This document shows, in pieces, positions 1-12,965 of a stretch of DNA of 64,000 nt. Within the stretch, counting starts at the first letter, position 1. Each line of letters starts with the position of its first letter. The stretch is from Saccoglossus kowalevskii (lineage: Eukaryota > Hemichordata > Enteropneusta > Harrimaniidae). The position numbers and the translations under genes were made by a program. Under the pieces are notes generated by a model. That model saw only the letters and a list, made by a program, of their open reading frames with translations. It searched no databases and was not told where the DNA came from. Location: contig NW_003105600.1 in the NCBI RefSeq assembly GCF_000003605.2, positions 375,961 to 439,960 of the forward strand, written 5' to 3'.

Positions 1-1028
1 GCGCAGATGAGAAACAAGGTTATACATGGAATAACATTTTATTTCATTTCATCTCTCCGATCAATGATCTCACTTACAATTCTTTGAGAATCACACAAAT
101 CTAATGGAAAAAAAGAATTAATTTTATTTGTTTCCGCCCTCCTTAAAAAAATTGCCTTATGAAAACTCGAGAAACAAGGAATAAAAAAAGTTTGGCCTAA
201 ATGACTATGTAATAACGTAATGAAGAGGACACATTTCAAGTACTTCGTTAGACAACAACACGTATTTATGTGTTCGTTAATATTAGCTAAAATTCAATAT
301 AGTACTTAGAGTTATATATCATGCCCACTTACTTACTTACTTTGTTACTAACTCGGGGTTCGTTAATCATTGAAATCGTTTTTAAACATTTCATTTATAT
401 TTAATAATATGACAACTTTACTTTATTGACGAATATCCCGGCATTATTATACTCACAACAGTAAAAAAGTTACACGGTGCCGAAGTTACATAGTGGTGTT
501 TACAAATGTCGAGCTACTAACTTAAAAATCTCAAAATGGTCATCAGGAATTTTGAGTATAAAAATTGTGTTGATATCCCAAAAAATGGGGCAAAAGTTGA
601 AATGGTCGATCAAAAGTGGATGTAGTCAGGTAAAACAGGGAAAAATTAGACAATGGACATAATCTATAACTTGGTGTCTATAGTCATAGTATAGCAGCTC
701 CGCATTTGATGATTAGCCTTAATATGGCATTGAAGAATTGAAAACATACACATAAACACTGTAATTAATAATAATATTATTAGTTGTGCAATTTACTATT
801 AGGAATGAACAAATACATTTTAATTTCTTTTTCAGGACAAGCTTCTAAAAACTTTAAAATGGAAACATTCAAAGTTAAAGAACGTGAACGATATGCAATC
901 AGCGAGGTAACGGACACACAATTTATGACTACCATATCCTTCATTTTCGTTTGGTATGTTAACAAATCGAGTGTTGATATATTCTCGTTGACATATACAA
1001 ACATAATAGACCATGTATTGATGGATCC

Positions 1029-1116
<88 letters not shown>

Positions 1117-4048
1117 AGATGTGGGAGTCGATTATTCCAAAACAAAAGTGCTCAATACAAAGTATATGTAGAGCGAATAAATGCGGTAATAGAGGAATTG
1201 AATACACAACTACATGAATATTGAAACTCGACAGCACTGTTTCCTAAGGTACAAGTACCTCACTCATCAGGAGCACCAACGAGCATACATATACTTCGCA
1301 AATTAACATATTAATTAAAAATAAAAAAACATACAGGTTTAAGTGTTACATAATAAGGCTTTTGATCTGTGTCGGCATGATGATACGAGTTCATTTCTTT
1401 TGTTTAGTGTGGAGTGGTGAGGTCTAAAAATTATTATAAATTTTTCCTTCAAACATAGAATGCATCGTTTGCTGGAGCTACTGTACGGGCTACCACGAGC
1501 AAGAATTTTCCATGTTATTCTGTGCTCAATATTTTTCTATTTATATATATATATACAATATTAAAACAAGTTTCTCTACATTCGCCACTGTAACACAAAA
1601 AGAATGCTATTCCACGGTGCCACGAGACAATAGCTTCACGGTTTTACGCAATAACAACTTTCTGAAAAATTAGGCGTTGGCTTCTACCTTAATGCAGATA
1701 TATTGTAAATTACACAGAGGTAACACTACAATACATTCCCATTTACATTCCCTTCCATTACACAACAGTTTTTGTGCTGAGGCAGTTATGGTTCACAACC
1801 ATCACCAGTTTTCTTGTATTTATTGTTTTCCACGCAGACTAGAGGCTTGTTTTCTGGCAAATCCACGTTTTCATGGTTTCATTCAGCAGTTTTCAGTTAT
1901 ATATAAATCACTATAATTTTGTATCCGCAATTCCAAAGTATCTATAACATTCTTGTCACTATTAAATATTTATGGTGTTTTCAGAGAATCGAAACTGTAG
2001 ATCAATGTCATATCTAATAAATAATATGTGTACTTACAATTACTCTGTAAATCTCGTCCAGTAACAGTTTCGAGGGACCATAAAATAAAAAGAAACATTA
2101 CATGCCATTTAAGTCGTGATGTTTTAACACGTGTTGCAGAAATGACTAAGTCTGTCATCTCACGTAATTATGCAAAGGATGTAAGCGGTACTCGTTGCTA
2201 GTAAAGTGACTGCTCTTGTAGACAATGGAGTAACATATTTCATATGCGTAGTTTTAGTAAATGGAAATGAAGATGTTTACCATTTGTTGAAAATAAAATA
2301 ATGATTTAACCACAGGCTAATTCCGCCATATGGCGATTGTATAAGGACAAACTACCCATCACTGTACTTGATTTCCGCAAAACATTATCGCCATTTATGG
2401 TATAATGCCAATGGTGAAAAATTAAAATAACGGTTTCCATACGAACGAGTGGGGGTTATTCTTGTTTTTGCAGACTAATTCATACTATCTGTAAAATATA
2501 AAATATTTAACACAATTAATTGTAATGTATTATATTAACAGTGAGATTCACCAATGCCATTTTCATTCGTTAAGAGTAAGAGTCAACATAAGACATTGGC
2601 CTGTCCCTAATAGCTGTGATCACCATGTGTTTTGCTGTCTTTCAGAGAGGAAAATGTTTTTTTTTTGTTTTTTGTTTTTTTGTGGATGAGATTCATGGGA
2701 GTGTATAAGAATTGAATTACATTACAGGAGATGGCAATATTCTTTTAAAACAAGCGATTGCTCAAGTTTTTTGTTGAACTTATGATTTAAATAGCTCATT
2801 ATTGATTTATCTTTCTAATTCCCATACCGTCTCAATTACTTTGCAGCAAAGGGAAAACCCAATAAATCTAGTTTCACTCTAACTGGCGTTGAACAGCTCC
2901 CATTTTTCCGTAATATGATACCCTAGGTCAACGTTTCGGTCGTCGATTACTAATGCATAACCCCCGGGTGTGCATTTCTAAGTATTGTTTCCATTTATAC
3001 GGCCAAATTGACAATATGTGGAATAAAACCTGACACACAGTTAATTTACGATATGATAGAGATGTAGGTGTCCGTATTCTGCAAATGTTGAATCGATGAA
3101 ATCGACTTGAGTCACAAAATCGCAAAATTAAAACATGTGTGTATTTTTAAATTAAACAATAGTATACAGCGTACGTTACAACACATGACACGCCTTTATT
3201 GTGTCGCGATTGGTCAAAGCCATAATGGAGACCAACCAAGCTTTCGCTATTCAGCGGTGCGTTTATTATCAACTTGAAGTAAACCAATTCGGGACGCTGC
3301 TAGCGTTTCTCGAGAAACAAAAAACAGACATGCATAAGGACGTCGCTCAAATAAATTACTTTAACAAAACAAAATAAAACGGTTTTACAAAACAATGAAA
3401 AAATATTAAAGCCCAAACTAAAATTTGACTTTGATTAGATCACGCCGTAAGTTATATTGATTGCGCGTAATGTGTTGACTGTCATGTCACAGTGTCAGCA
3501 TAGTACCATACCGCCCCCTCCCTCCCCCCATGGCTGTAAGGTATACTGGTGTGCACGTGACAATGCAGTATTTTGTACAAGATATAATATTCAACTGGAT
3601 GTATTCGGCAACTTTAATTTAACAACGAAAATTTTTTTTATATATAGTATGTTATCGTGTATTTGCACTCAGACCACTTATTTGCCGTGTTAGCATATGT
3701 TGTCCGTGTGCATGGTATTGGGGAAGATATCAGTAAACCATTGCGCTAAATGGTAATACGTGCTTAAGTTGTGTATAAGATTACATCATAGCATAACATA
3801 TTAAACGTTCGTACAGAATATTCCATTTTGTACTCATGGGGGGTATATGACCAAATATTTGAAGAAAAGTGCTCACTAAATGCCTCAAACAAACGAGCTA
3901 AATACGAGGCTGTCTTTAAACGTGTATATTTATATAGCGGTATTTGACAAACAATACCCTCAGTTGTTTTGGCATACATTATTTTTCCTCCACGACAAAA
4001 CATAAAGCCCTGCGGTCCCATTTTTACATTGACTTGGTATTGCCTTAT
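1..4048. other. Intergenic stretch, no gene recognised
   Basis: No open frame here has exon-like character: the frames are short, of low complexity and lack good splice borders. The stretch holds a long TA microsatellite, T-rich runs near 2,650 and a small palindromic motif (AAGGTACAAGTACCT) near 1,248. Part of it is presumably upstream regulatory DNA of the gene starting at 4,124. A CCAAT-like motif (ATTGGTC) near 3,210 is visible but unproven. Confidence 0.6.
1034..1111. repeat. (TA)n microsatellite
   Basis: About 39 uninterrupted TA dinucleotides. It creates an artificial Tyr-Ile reading frame and should not be read as coding. The length is probably polymorphic. Confidence 0.97.
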
Positions 4049-4050
4049 TT

Positions 4051-4058
4051 TATATATA
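4051..4058 (+). promoter_or_regulatory. TATA box of the fibrinogen-like gene
   Basis: TATATATA lies 66-73 bases upstream of the start codon at 4,124. A TATA box usually sits about 30 bases before the transcription start, which would place the start near 4,083-4,090 (a TTCAGC context) and give a short 5' leader of about 35-40 bases. The position relative to a signal-peptide ATG supports it; no experimental start is known. Confidence 0.55.
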
Positions 4059-4123
4059 CCATCGTCCCAGTTGCCGAACATTGCACTAGTTCAGCGCACG
4101 TCCGCTTCATTTCGACTGCAAAA

Positions 4124-7100
4124 ATGATTTCTTGGCGACTTGGTTGCTTGGTTATCGGTGTTATAATCGCTCATCGGATCAGTGCGCAAGGGGTAATGAT
4201 AGTAATGCTTGAATTCAATGCCGTAGTACTAGTATTAGAAACCACACCAGTGATTCGATGTGATGTAAGGTCAATGTTATTCGTATTGTGTTTTGTTTTA
4301 TTTATGGTACATAGATCCAACTTGAAGAAAGAGAAGAAAGTAACGGAAGAACAAGTACCAACATGCATACAGGAGCGACAGCATTTTCGGTAAGAATTAT
4401 TTCCATGTCGTACTAACTAATATCAAAAAAAAAATGCGTATAAATAGTTGTCATAGTGTGTGGGCTCATGATTGGCAAATGACACGGTCATTGGATAGTT
4501 CAGGTTGTTGAGTGACTGTGGACTGCTCTGTGGTTCTTTTAATAGCTGTGTGGCAACGGACGCTTTTATGAGTTGTAAAACGATGTAGCTCTGTGTTTCT
4601 TCTCCTGGATTATTAAGAGAGTGACTTGATATATTTTAATAGTACGCTCCACTGAAGTAATTTGTATTCAAGTTTCTATGCATTGTTAGTATTAATATTA
4701 TCCTGTGTCCTGTTTATACTATGATCTTTGCTCCAGACGTAATATATTTTGTCTTATTCCAGCATAACTGTCCATGGACAGGGAGGCTGTCTGATTTCAA
4801 AAACACACAATGTGTATGGGAGTTGACGGGCACATTGAGATACGTTAGAGACATTAACGAAGTCCAGCTGTGCGATGGAGAGGTAGGGTACTATAATTTA
4901 TTCATACCTAACACATAAATCAACTTTGTTTCCATATACGGGACAACGCATTGAATCTGATACTGTGAGAATACCATCCGATAAGAATCGCGTAGTCTAT
5001 TCCATGTCATGATTTCTCCAATTGTCAGTACTGTAAAACATGTCTTTTTCGCGAGCATGTCTTTTTCGCGAATTTATCGAGAGAACTGATTCGCTAAATC
5101 AACATTTCGCTATTACGTCATTTTACCACAATTCGCTAAAATTGCATGCCGCTTTTTCAACATGTTTTACAGTATTTACGAACGCTGAAACAAGTTTGAA
5201 TATACATTGTCTCGTTCGTGGGCGTCTATACAATGTAACTGTTAAGAATGCAAAGTATGTTCTATCAGGGGCAATGAACTGATTATATAGCAATACCGAT
5301 TAATTAATTCAAGATGTCACTAATTTAAAATAAAGTATATTCTCACAATAAGATTGTTTACACTTTAGCTAAATTAATATTCTGTTAATTCATGCATGCA
5401 GTCAAATTTGCTAAAATGGCATGTAGTTATATAAACATGTTTTACAGTATTATAACTAAAGGGTAAATCAGCTGTCACTCTGGATTATTCAAATTACTGC
5501 ATTGGTAGAGTATATCTTTGTTACATAAATATATCTTCATCGACAATCCCTTGAGTAAACGTTGATAACAGATGGGATATTAAGTTGTTGATTTTAGCAG
5601 CCATTCTTACAACAATAATTATAGATAATATAGCCTGACAAATTAGTTGCGCCCTCCGCGGTGCTCTAAACCCAACAGTGGTGCATGGTGTTGTTTGGCC
5701 GGCGAGGGCGCCACTCACGCCTACATGTCATGGTTACTTCAGAGAACGGTTAATCTTATTGAAACGGCCCCACGTATCTTGTCACCACTGGGCCAATGTT
5801 TACTAATTACCTGCAAGGATTTTTAAGACTAGGTATACAACTTTCAAAACCACATAATGTATGCGATGAAGAATTGACTAGTGTTTATCTAATTGCATAT
5901 TACAAACTTGCATGCCCTAATCTTATAAATTCCTGACATTAGTTATAATAACATCAGTTTATGAAATCACTAATCAATTTATTTGTACCCCACTAGTCGT
6001 GGTTGACGATGTATAGCTTCGTAGTTGGTAGTATCAGTCGACCAGGTAATTCATGTCAACACCTCTATAGTCAAGGTGTACGAGAAAGTGGTCCATATTG
6101 GATTTACCCGAATCCAGATATCAAACATCCAATCCAGGTAAGTGGAGAAAGTTGAACAGTTTTCCAAAAATTTCCGACTCTTTTTTTATCATCGTTCTCA
6201 TATGTTATTGTACTTCTCAAAGTGAAAGAATGTACATCTGTGTAATCAAGTTTTAACATATATGATATATTCATGGTGATACCGAATACCAGTCCGATTT
6301 AACGTTATGAAACAATTATGTCGGCTATATTTACTCAATTTCCCATATTTGTCTGTACAACGAATTGTTCAATTTGGAAAGCTCAATAGACCTCTAGCGA
6401 CAAAGTGTTTGTGTGACGTCAAAGTGACTTACATATGATGTGTAAGCGATGTCGTTTAAATACACATCTCTGTTCATGTAGTCGTTCCGCATTTAGAATA
6501 GAAAAAAAACAGTATTTTCAATAGGCGACCACAAATCAAAACGATATCGCTTCTGGGAGGGGGGGAATAACAGGAACTGTGTATTGAATGACAATGATGA
6601 AGAGAGGGAATGAGAAGTGGAGTAAGTACGCCTCAAATATTGTCCCGAAAGTTGATACTATTGCAAGTGAACATGCGCCCACAATCATGAAAGTCGTATT
6701 TACTGTATTTTAAATATGGTACAATGAGAGAGTTGTTTGTTGCGTTATCTAGGTTTACTGTGAGATGGAATTCAATGGTGGTGGCTGGCTACGTGTGTAT
6801 AATATGATGGCACGTCCTGGTAATAATGACAATGCTGCGGAATTCTACCAGTCTATTATAAGGTAAAATGTGCAGTTGGTGTGGTTCGTCCCTCATAATG
6901 TACGCTCTCGATCGGTAGGTAGCAATGATGTACACTGCAAAATTACAACTTGAAACTAACGTTCTATTGAAAAATGGGTGATATACAAACCAGTTTTGTA
7001 GTGGCTTAAATGTATACATAGGCCCACTCTGTGGTATTCATTCGAGCCGGTGGTAGTTGAGTGGATGTGGCGAGTATATGAGTCAATTATATTGGCAAAT

Positions 7101-8751
7101 TGTCGGCAAACCAATCTGTACACTGTATTTTGTTTGGCCTACGCGCAAACCAAAATAAGCTGGCTTATCCTAGTGTGCTTGGTACTTGAAGGATTACCCG
7201 CATAGCTTTACTGTCAAGCCTGGTACAAAATTTGCATATATAAATGAAAATTAGCAGACTCCTCTAACACATGTCGAATAAATTTCAGTCATCAAAACCT
7301 GGCACTGCTCAGACCAACCCCCACTATGAGCCAACTACTAGTGTTTCTGAAAACATATCTATTATATCGCGCATATTATCTGACCAACACAAGTCACACT
7401 TCATAGTTCTGATTCATAGATTAAAGTATACTTCCCTTCAACCTCACTGATTCATCTGCATGTGTAATACTTATTATGATTTATGTTAATTTCGTGTTTT
7501 TCTCGCTCATATTTAATGTAAATTATTGTCCTCGATCTACTAGTATCAAATAGAATACCATGTGTCCGGTCGATTACAAAGACGTGTCCCAGGGTATTGA
7601 TATATGTTTTTGTTTTTCTTTTGCTACCAGGAATGATGACGTCAGAGCGGTTCCGCCGGATTCAACGAGTTCGTCAATCTACACGAGGGGCCTGAAGCTG
7701 GAAAATTATAAAGAGGTACCAAATAAATTGGCTCACATATTTAGATATTATATTTAATTTATGAAGTTGAGTATTGATTTTATGAATTCTGTTGAAATTT
7801 GAAATTAAAAATGAAGCATGAACAGTATCCCCTGCCAAAGAAAAGATTTAATGATGAGTGCAAGATTATGTTAATGGTGATTGATTAAATAATTGATTGA
7901 TTAAAGCCTTATGTTTATTCTGATGAACCAGGTGGTGTATGGATGGGCGCCCTCTAGCATTGACACCGTCAGTCACTATGGTTACTATAAGAAGACTTCC
8001 GGTTTAAGACAAGAATGTTACATTGATGGATTTTGTGGAGACAACCATTTCCTAGCAATTATGAAAAGCAGTGTCACTAACAGTGAACGGTCATACAATG
8101 TACGTAATCATATTCATCGAAATGAAATGTAATTTCGTTATTCCTTAGCTCTCGAGAGCGAGGGTTCTTTGTATTTATGTTAGTGATTGTCGCTGTTTCC
8201 AAATAAGTACTATAGGGGATTGCATGATGTGAGTGATACGTTTTTTGATCAGTAAAATATTTTTTTAGAAATATGAATATAACTAGAGTGACTGTGAAAT
8301 GAATATTGGTTTAAATATTGAATATCATGAAATCTCGATGAAATAATGAAAGGAAATTGAACTGGTATGAAAGCTCAGTAAATGTAGCCAGAATGCAACG
8401 TCAGAATCCGGAGGTCAAAGTACGTCACAATACATCAATCATGACGGCTGCAAAGTGTCAACAACTATGGATGCGGTATTAGCCTTAAATGTGTATGTTT
8501 ACAAATATCAGCACGCTGACACTATATAGCTTAAAATGTAATGTAATTCTTTCCAGACTGGTAGCGACCCAAACTATCCACATGTTGGTATTGGATGGAC
8601 TACTCAACAAATCGTATGGGGTTACGACAACAACGCCAATAGTAATGGTCATTGGGGAAACTGGTTCGACACTGCGTGTTGCACAACGGCGGCAGACGAT
8701 AGAATCAGTGCCTCTGATCTTCAGTGGAGATACTCCATTTTAATAAGATGA
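4124..8751 (+). CDS. Secreted fibrinogen-like (GGGW) domain protein, 8 exons
   Basis: Coding exons by GT-AG borders and matching phases: 4,124-4,192; 4,315-4,389; 4,763-4,882; 5,997-6,137; 6,753-6,862; 7,631-7,715; 7,932-8,099; 8,557-8,751. They give about 320 residues. Residues 1-22 are a signal peptide (hydrophobic LGCLVIGVIIA, cleavage near ISAQG). Exon 2 codes a charged linker and exon 3 a small segment with three Cys. From about residue 115 comes the fibrinogen-like core: SGPYWIYP, then VYCEMEFNGGGW (about 136-147), the hallmark of the fibrinogen C-terminal and intelectin superfamily. The end (HWGNWFDTACC then LQWRYSILIR) is Trp/Cys-rich and unlike canonical fibrinogen C-termini. Such proteins are commonly extracellular lectins or immune recognition molecules; that role is inferred here. 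The protein looks intact. The exact subfamily is not recognised, and it could be a lineage-specific GGGW family. Confidence 0.85.
5029..5174. mobile_element. Short MITE with TACTGTAAAACATGT ends (intron 3)
   Basis: A 146-bp element bounded by perfect 15-base inverted repeats, TACTGTAAAACATGT at the left and its reverse complement at the right. The interior repeats CTTTTTCGCGA-like and TTCGCTAAA motifs in both orientations. It lies in intron 3 of the fibrinogen-like gene. It has no coding capacity, so it is a non-autonomous DNA transposon. Confidence 0.8.
5334..5449. mobile_element. MITE remnant, family sharing the ACATGTTTTACAGTA end
   Basis: About 116 bp starting AGTATATTCTCACAAT and ending with the same AACATGTTTTACAGTA terminus as the neighbouring MITE. 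A clear second copy lies at 43,731-43,847 with the same interior (TTTAGCTAAATTAA, TTAATTCATGCATG). This shows it is a dispersed family rather than chance similarity. Confidence 0.75.
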
Positions 8752-8945
8752 ATACATCTTTGACGCCCTCTATCTATAATGCGCTTCTGTTGTAGTGTAA
8801 ACGGTTGAAAAGTAGACAGCGTCGATATTGTTTGAATCTGTAGCCTGCTGATCTATAGCCTCAAAATATATTCTGTGATGTAAATTATAGTCTAAAATTC
8901 AAACAGTAGTTTCTTTGAACGATAATATGTTCACCCACCATTGAA

Positions 8946-8960
8946 TCACTAGAGGGCGCG
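8946..8960 (+). promoter_or_regulatory. CTCF-like core motif
   Basis: TCACTAGAGGGCGCG closely matches the conserved bilaterian CTCF core (CCASYAGRKGGCRS) apart from its first base. It lies in the 3' UTR of the fibrinogen-like gene. A near-identical site in the same orientation lies at 56,461. Binding is not shown. Confidence 0.35.
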
Positions 8961-9070
8961 ATTTGTAGTACATGCGTAGTGCAGCGCAGCAGAGATTGAT
9001 CGTATTACACAGTGTTGCGTATGCTCGCAGTAATCGTTTTAGTAAATGGTTGTCGCTCTGTGTGATTATT

Positions 9071-9076
9071 AATAAA
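9071..9076 (+). terminator. Polyadenylation signal AATAAA
   Basis: Canonical AATAAA 320 bases after the stop codon of the fibrinogen-like gene, followed about 15-20 bases later by T/G-rich sequence. It gives a 3' UTR of roughly 340 bases that ends just before the retroelement begins near 9,135. Confidence 0.6.
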
Positions 9077-9134
9077 TGCTTCTTTCATCGTGAAAGAAAG
9101 GTAAAATGAATCATGTTTACTCTGTATACTGTAT

Positions 9135-9375
9135 TATAGTCCAGTCAATTTATGGTTTGACCCATCACAAATTGCAACAGAAATAATTTCTTCACAATAC
9201 ATTCCGGGGAGGTGCCTAGATTGACATACTAAAAGTCTAGGAAAATCTAGGCATCCGAAATATACCTAATTTGCATATATTCAAAATGGCCGTTTGGTGC
9301 ATTTTGACAACATGGAAAATATAACTATTAGGACATATCTTTAATTCTAGATGACATTTTTTAGATATTCAAGTT
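9135..9375. repeat. Left inverted terminal repeat of the DIRS element
   Basis: Begins near TATAGTCCAG and runs through CACAAATTGCAACAGAAATA and CGAAATATACCTAATTTGCA to the TTCTAGATGA stretch. The same blocks occur in the same order in the reverse complement of 12,640-12,868. Confidence 0.85.
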
Positions 9376-12300
9376 GTTGCAATATGGTTTGGTGTGTGTG
9401 AATGTATGTGATTATGAAACATTTGATTGAATAAATCCAATATGGCCGTCAAAATAGTATCATTTTAATGTACAACCTCGGGCAGCCCCTCGGAGTCTGT
9501 TCCTCATAATGACTCCGTGAGCCACGCCGTGGGTGAGGGGGGAACATCGATCCTAGTGACCCGATGTTCAACCCAACCCCCCACCCTCGATCCTGAAACA
9601 GTCACTCTCGGTAGGACTGTCACTTCCAGAATCCAGAGTCCTGCATTCGGTATTGCTTTAGATCCTGCCGAGTGCTGGATGTAGGGGGAACGCACAGACA
9701 GTGTTGATGGGCGGACCTTGGTCGCCCGCGAGATAGAGGCCTAAGTTCTTAGGGTAGCTCAATTTTATGCTCACACTTTTCCGCTGGATGAAGCGCTACC
9801 CGATCGAGCGGTGTTTGAGACCGGAGCCAGCAGAGTCTGGAGTCAAATCTTGGATCCTTCGGTTCATCCCCTGACCCTGGTACCACACATTTTTTTGGTT
9901 TGGTGGGATGGACAAAGAGGGTGGTCCCGTTCATGGAATATTTCGACTGGAAACAATCCACGCACTGAGAGCAGAGTGGCGACCCTCAACCTTCGAGTTG
10001 TGGCCAGCCCACTGGAACGAATTGGTTTGCGCTGACAGCACTCTGAAGTCTCAATGGCGGAACGCACCAGCCTCCTAGAGCAGCAGACACAGCCACTGGT
10101 GGGACACCACACGGCTAAGCGGAATATCCTGCAGTGTCATCTGGATCTAATGGCAGGGGCTGCCTCTGTACAGTGGAATGCGGTTTTGGCTGTTTTCACT
10201 TGGCGCACCACCACCTCAGTTACACAGGCTGGACCTCCCCACCCTCTTCTTTTTTGAGGATGGAAGGAGCAGTCTCGGGGCTTCGGGATCCCACTGACCA
10301 GTTGGTACAGGTGAGACCCGCAGTTTGGCTTCTGCCAAGGGCAAGCGGTAAGGAGCACAAGCTGAGAAAACGTAGTGACCAAAGTCGGCACCCACTGGCC
10401 AGAAGTAGCCAGGGGGCAAGCGTCCAGGCTCTTCCGGAGGAGGAAAGAGTGGTGACGTGCCCCACAGGAAGAAGGGAACAGGTGGTGGACCCCCCCTCTT
10501 ACTCGGGGGTCGCCTACCCAGCTTGCAGGGGAAGCAGGTTTGATGCTTCCACTTGCGACAAGGGAGATGGGCATATGTTCGGCACCTATCGACTTCTACA
10601 GGCCTCGCTGGGTCTCACCTTGGCAGAGGAGAGATCACCCCGATGTGGAACCGCCGAACACACACATCTCTGTCACACTGATTGCGCCGGTGTATTCCAG
10701 TTTGGAGGCAGCGCGATGGTGGCAATACATGATTACAAGATCCCGCTGCAATCTCCACCCCCTGGCACCAGCCCCTGTTCTAAGCACTACCAGGGGACCC
10801 CCGCAAAGCAGGAGCAATCCGACATGAGGTAGATAGTTTGCTTACAAAGGGTGCTATACACAAGATAGGGGACCCGGCGTTAAGTCCAGGCTGTTACTCG
10901 CAAGTATTGGTCTACTGGTTAGCCTCGCTAGATTTGAGTGATACTTACCCGCACATATCGATACACCCAGTGAGTCAGAGACTTCCTCGATTCACCCACT
11001 TGGGCAAAGTACTCGAGCGTGGGGGTGCTCCCTTCCAGGCTTTGCATGGCTGCATATGTATTCACCAGAGTGTGGAAACAGGTGTTGCTACTGCTGCACC
11101 GGTACACATCAACGTGTACCTAGATGGCTGGTTACTACACAACCTAACAATGGGGGTTTAGTCAAACAGTAAGGCTAACACCAAATTTTCTAGACCAGAT
11201 GTGTGTCCTAGTAAATCGAGCAAGTCCCACCCTCAGCCAATACAACAGTTTGTGTTCCTGGCCAGGGAGTTCGACATAGAGGTGGGCTTGGTACAGACGC
11301 TGTAGGCCCATTTCCTAAATGACCTAGCCAAATGCCTAGTCTGAATTCCCTCTGTGTCCCCCCGAGAACTAATGCGGATCATTGGAATGATGTCAGCAGT
11401 TCACAGGGTAGTTCCCCCAGGCCACGTTACACAACCGCCTGTTACAGTGCACTTTTGTTGCAACACTGGGCTCTCTTACGGGAACTGGAGAGGCGAGTAA
11501 CACTCTCAGACAAAGCAAGGGATGCCTTGCCCTGGTGGTCAGCAATTGCTGGCAGGGGGTCCCCTTGGACTCACTCGCCATGGCTATGACTCTCACATGT
11601 TGGGGAGCTTCACTTTCTACCCATAGTTCAAGACCACAGAGTCTTGCTTCGCACGGACAACACAGCGATGGTCTCCTATATCTACAAGGAGGGGGAGGGG
11701 ACAGATCCCAATTGTTGTCAGTCCTAGTGGAGCAAATTCTCCTTTGGCACCTGGTACAATGTGCAGCTAGCCGCACAACACCTTCCAGGGGTGAGAAACA
11801 GTCAAGCGGACGCCCTTTCGTGGCGGCTTCGTCTTCAGAATGCGGAGTGGCGGATAACCTCAATGGGTAACTGTTTCGGCAGTGGGATGGTCCAAGGTTA
11901 AACCTATTCATCACACCCCGGAATGCCAAGCTCCCAACACTCCTGCCGACTTTACTCCTGTACTGGAGAAACTTCAACAGGAGCGCATCTGCACTTTGCA
12001 GAACAAGGAAGTTCTGGTTTCCACTACTGTTTGAAATGTTAGTAGAAACACCAGGGGTGCTTCTGGACTTCCGGATCTGCTGTCCCAACAGGACGACGCA
12101 TTGCCTTTGAGTCCAGTGGTGTACCACTTACACGCATCGAGGCTCTCAATTGACTCACTCAGATTTTTTCTGAGTGGGCTGCCAACATCCTGGCCATGGC
12201 TAACAGGGATCCCACCAACAAAGCCTACGCCTCAAAATGATGTGCATACACTGATTGGTGTAGTAGAAAGGAGATCCATGCCATCCCTTTGTTTACCAGA

Positions 12301-12639
12301 CAGCTGACTTTTCGTTCATCGTTTGAAATTTCTTCAAAAAACATCTGTAGGAGATCTTCTTTCATCAAGGTAACCAAGGTATTTCATTCCTCTAGTTTTT
12401 CTTTTAGATGTAACATGTTGGATTTATGCAGACTGAAGCATCCGTCTACCCAGGAAACCATTTATTTATTTACTTTTCTGTACTGTACGATTCTGTTTAA
12501 AATTGTAAAATTCTAGCATCTTAAACTTATTACTTATGCCACATAGAAGAGATGCCGGAAGAGAAGTTACATTAAATAATTATATTATCATGGCACATTT
12601 GGCACTCTCATATCTTCTCCGACTCAAAACAGTACCATA

Positions 12640-12868
12640 GTATCATGAATTTTTAAAATACCTCATCTAGAATTTAAGATATTTTCAAATAGTTATATTT
12701 CCATATGTAAAAATGTGCAATACGGTTCTTTTGAATATATGCAAATTAGGTATATTTCGGAAGCCTACATTTTCCTAAACTTTTAGTTTGTCAATCTATG
12801 TCAAATTATTTCTGTTGCAATTTGTGACGGGTTGGCCCCCCTTTTTCGCTAGAATGGCTGGACTATTA
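12640..12868. repeat. Right inverted terminal repeat of the DIRS element
   Basis: Reverse complement of the left repeat, with substitutions and small length differences. Shared blocks include TGCAAATTAGGTATATTTCG and TATTTCTGTTGCAATTTGTG. It ends near CTGGACTATTAT, only about 100 bp from the stop codon of the NXPE gene on the other strand, so that gene's 3' UTR may run into the element. Confidence 0.85.
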
Positions 12869-12965
12869 TTTCATTCAACATGATGTCATGGTTACTCTGC
12901 CAATGGTCGAATAATAATAAATTGACAAAAAAACATTTATAATAAACGCTTGCGTTTATGTAAAT

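Larger units (their letters stand above)
9135..12868 (+). mobile_element. Broken DIRS-group (tyrosine-recombinase) retroelement
   Basis: About 3.7 kb, bounded by inverted terminal repeats, with GC-rich coding remains between AT-rich flanks. Read on the plus strand, the parts appear in DIRS order: a gag-like region (about 9,480-10,830), a reverse transcriptase region (about 10,840-11,300, with SLDL and a YLDxW motif), an RNase H region (about 11,640-11,850) and the start of a tyrosine recombinase region (about 12,130-12,310). DIRS elements carry inverted rather than direct terminal repeats and make no target duplication, which agrees with the ends seen here. The copy is an inactive fossil with many breaks, perhaps a dozen or more, and is shorter than typical DIRS elements. 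The two terminal repeats have clearly diverged, so it is old. It sits between two convergent genes. Confidence 0.85.

Noticed and set aside
784-1113. Plus-strand frame of 109 residues
   Set aside because: A third of it is Tyr-Ile repetition from the TA microsatellite.
5640-5720. Possible repeat shared with 57,990-58,030 (TTAGTTGCGCCCTC)
   Set aside because: Only a short word matches clearly; the flanks do not align well enough to call a family.
9504-12307. Many overlapping frames on both strands
   Set aside because: They lie within the GC-rich DIRS fossil; the minus-strand ones are shadows and the plus-strand ones are fragments of a dead element, not host genes.
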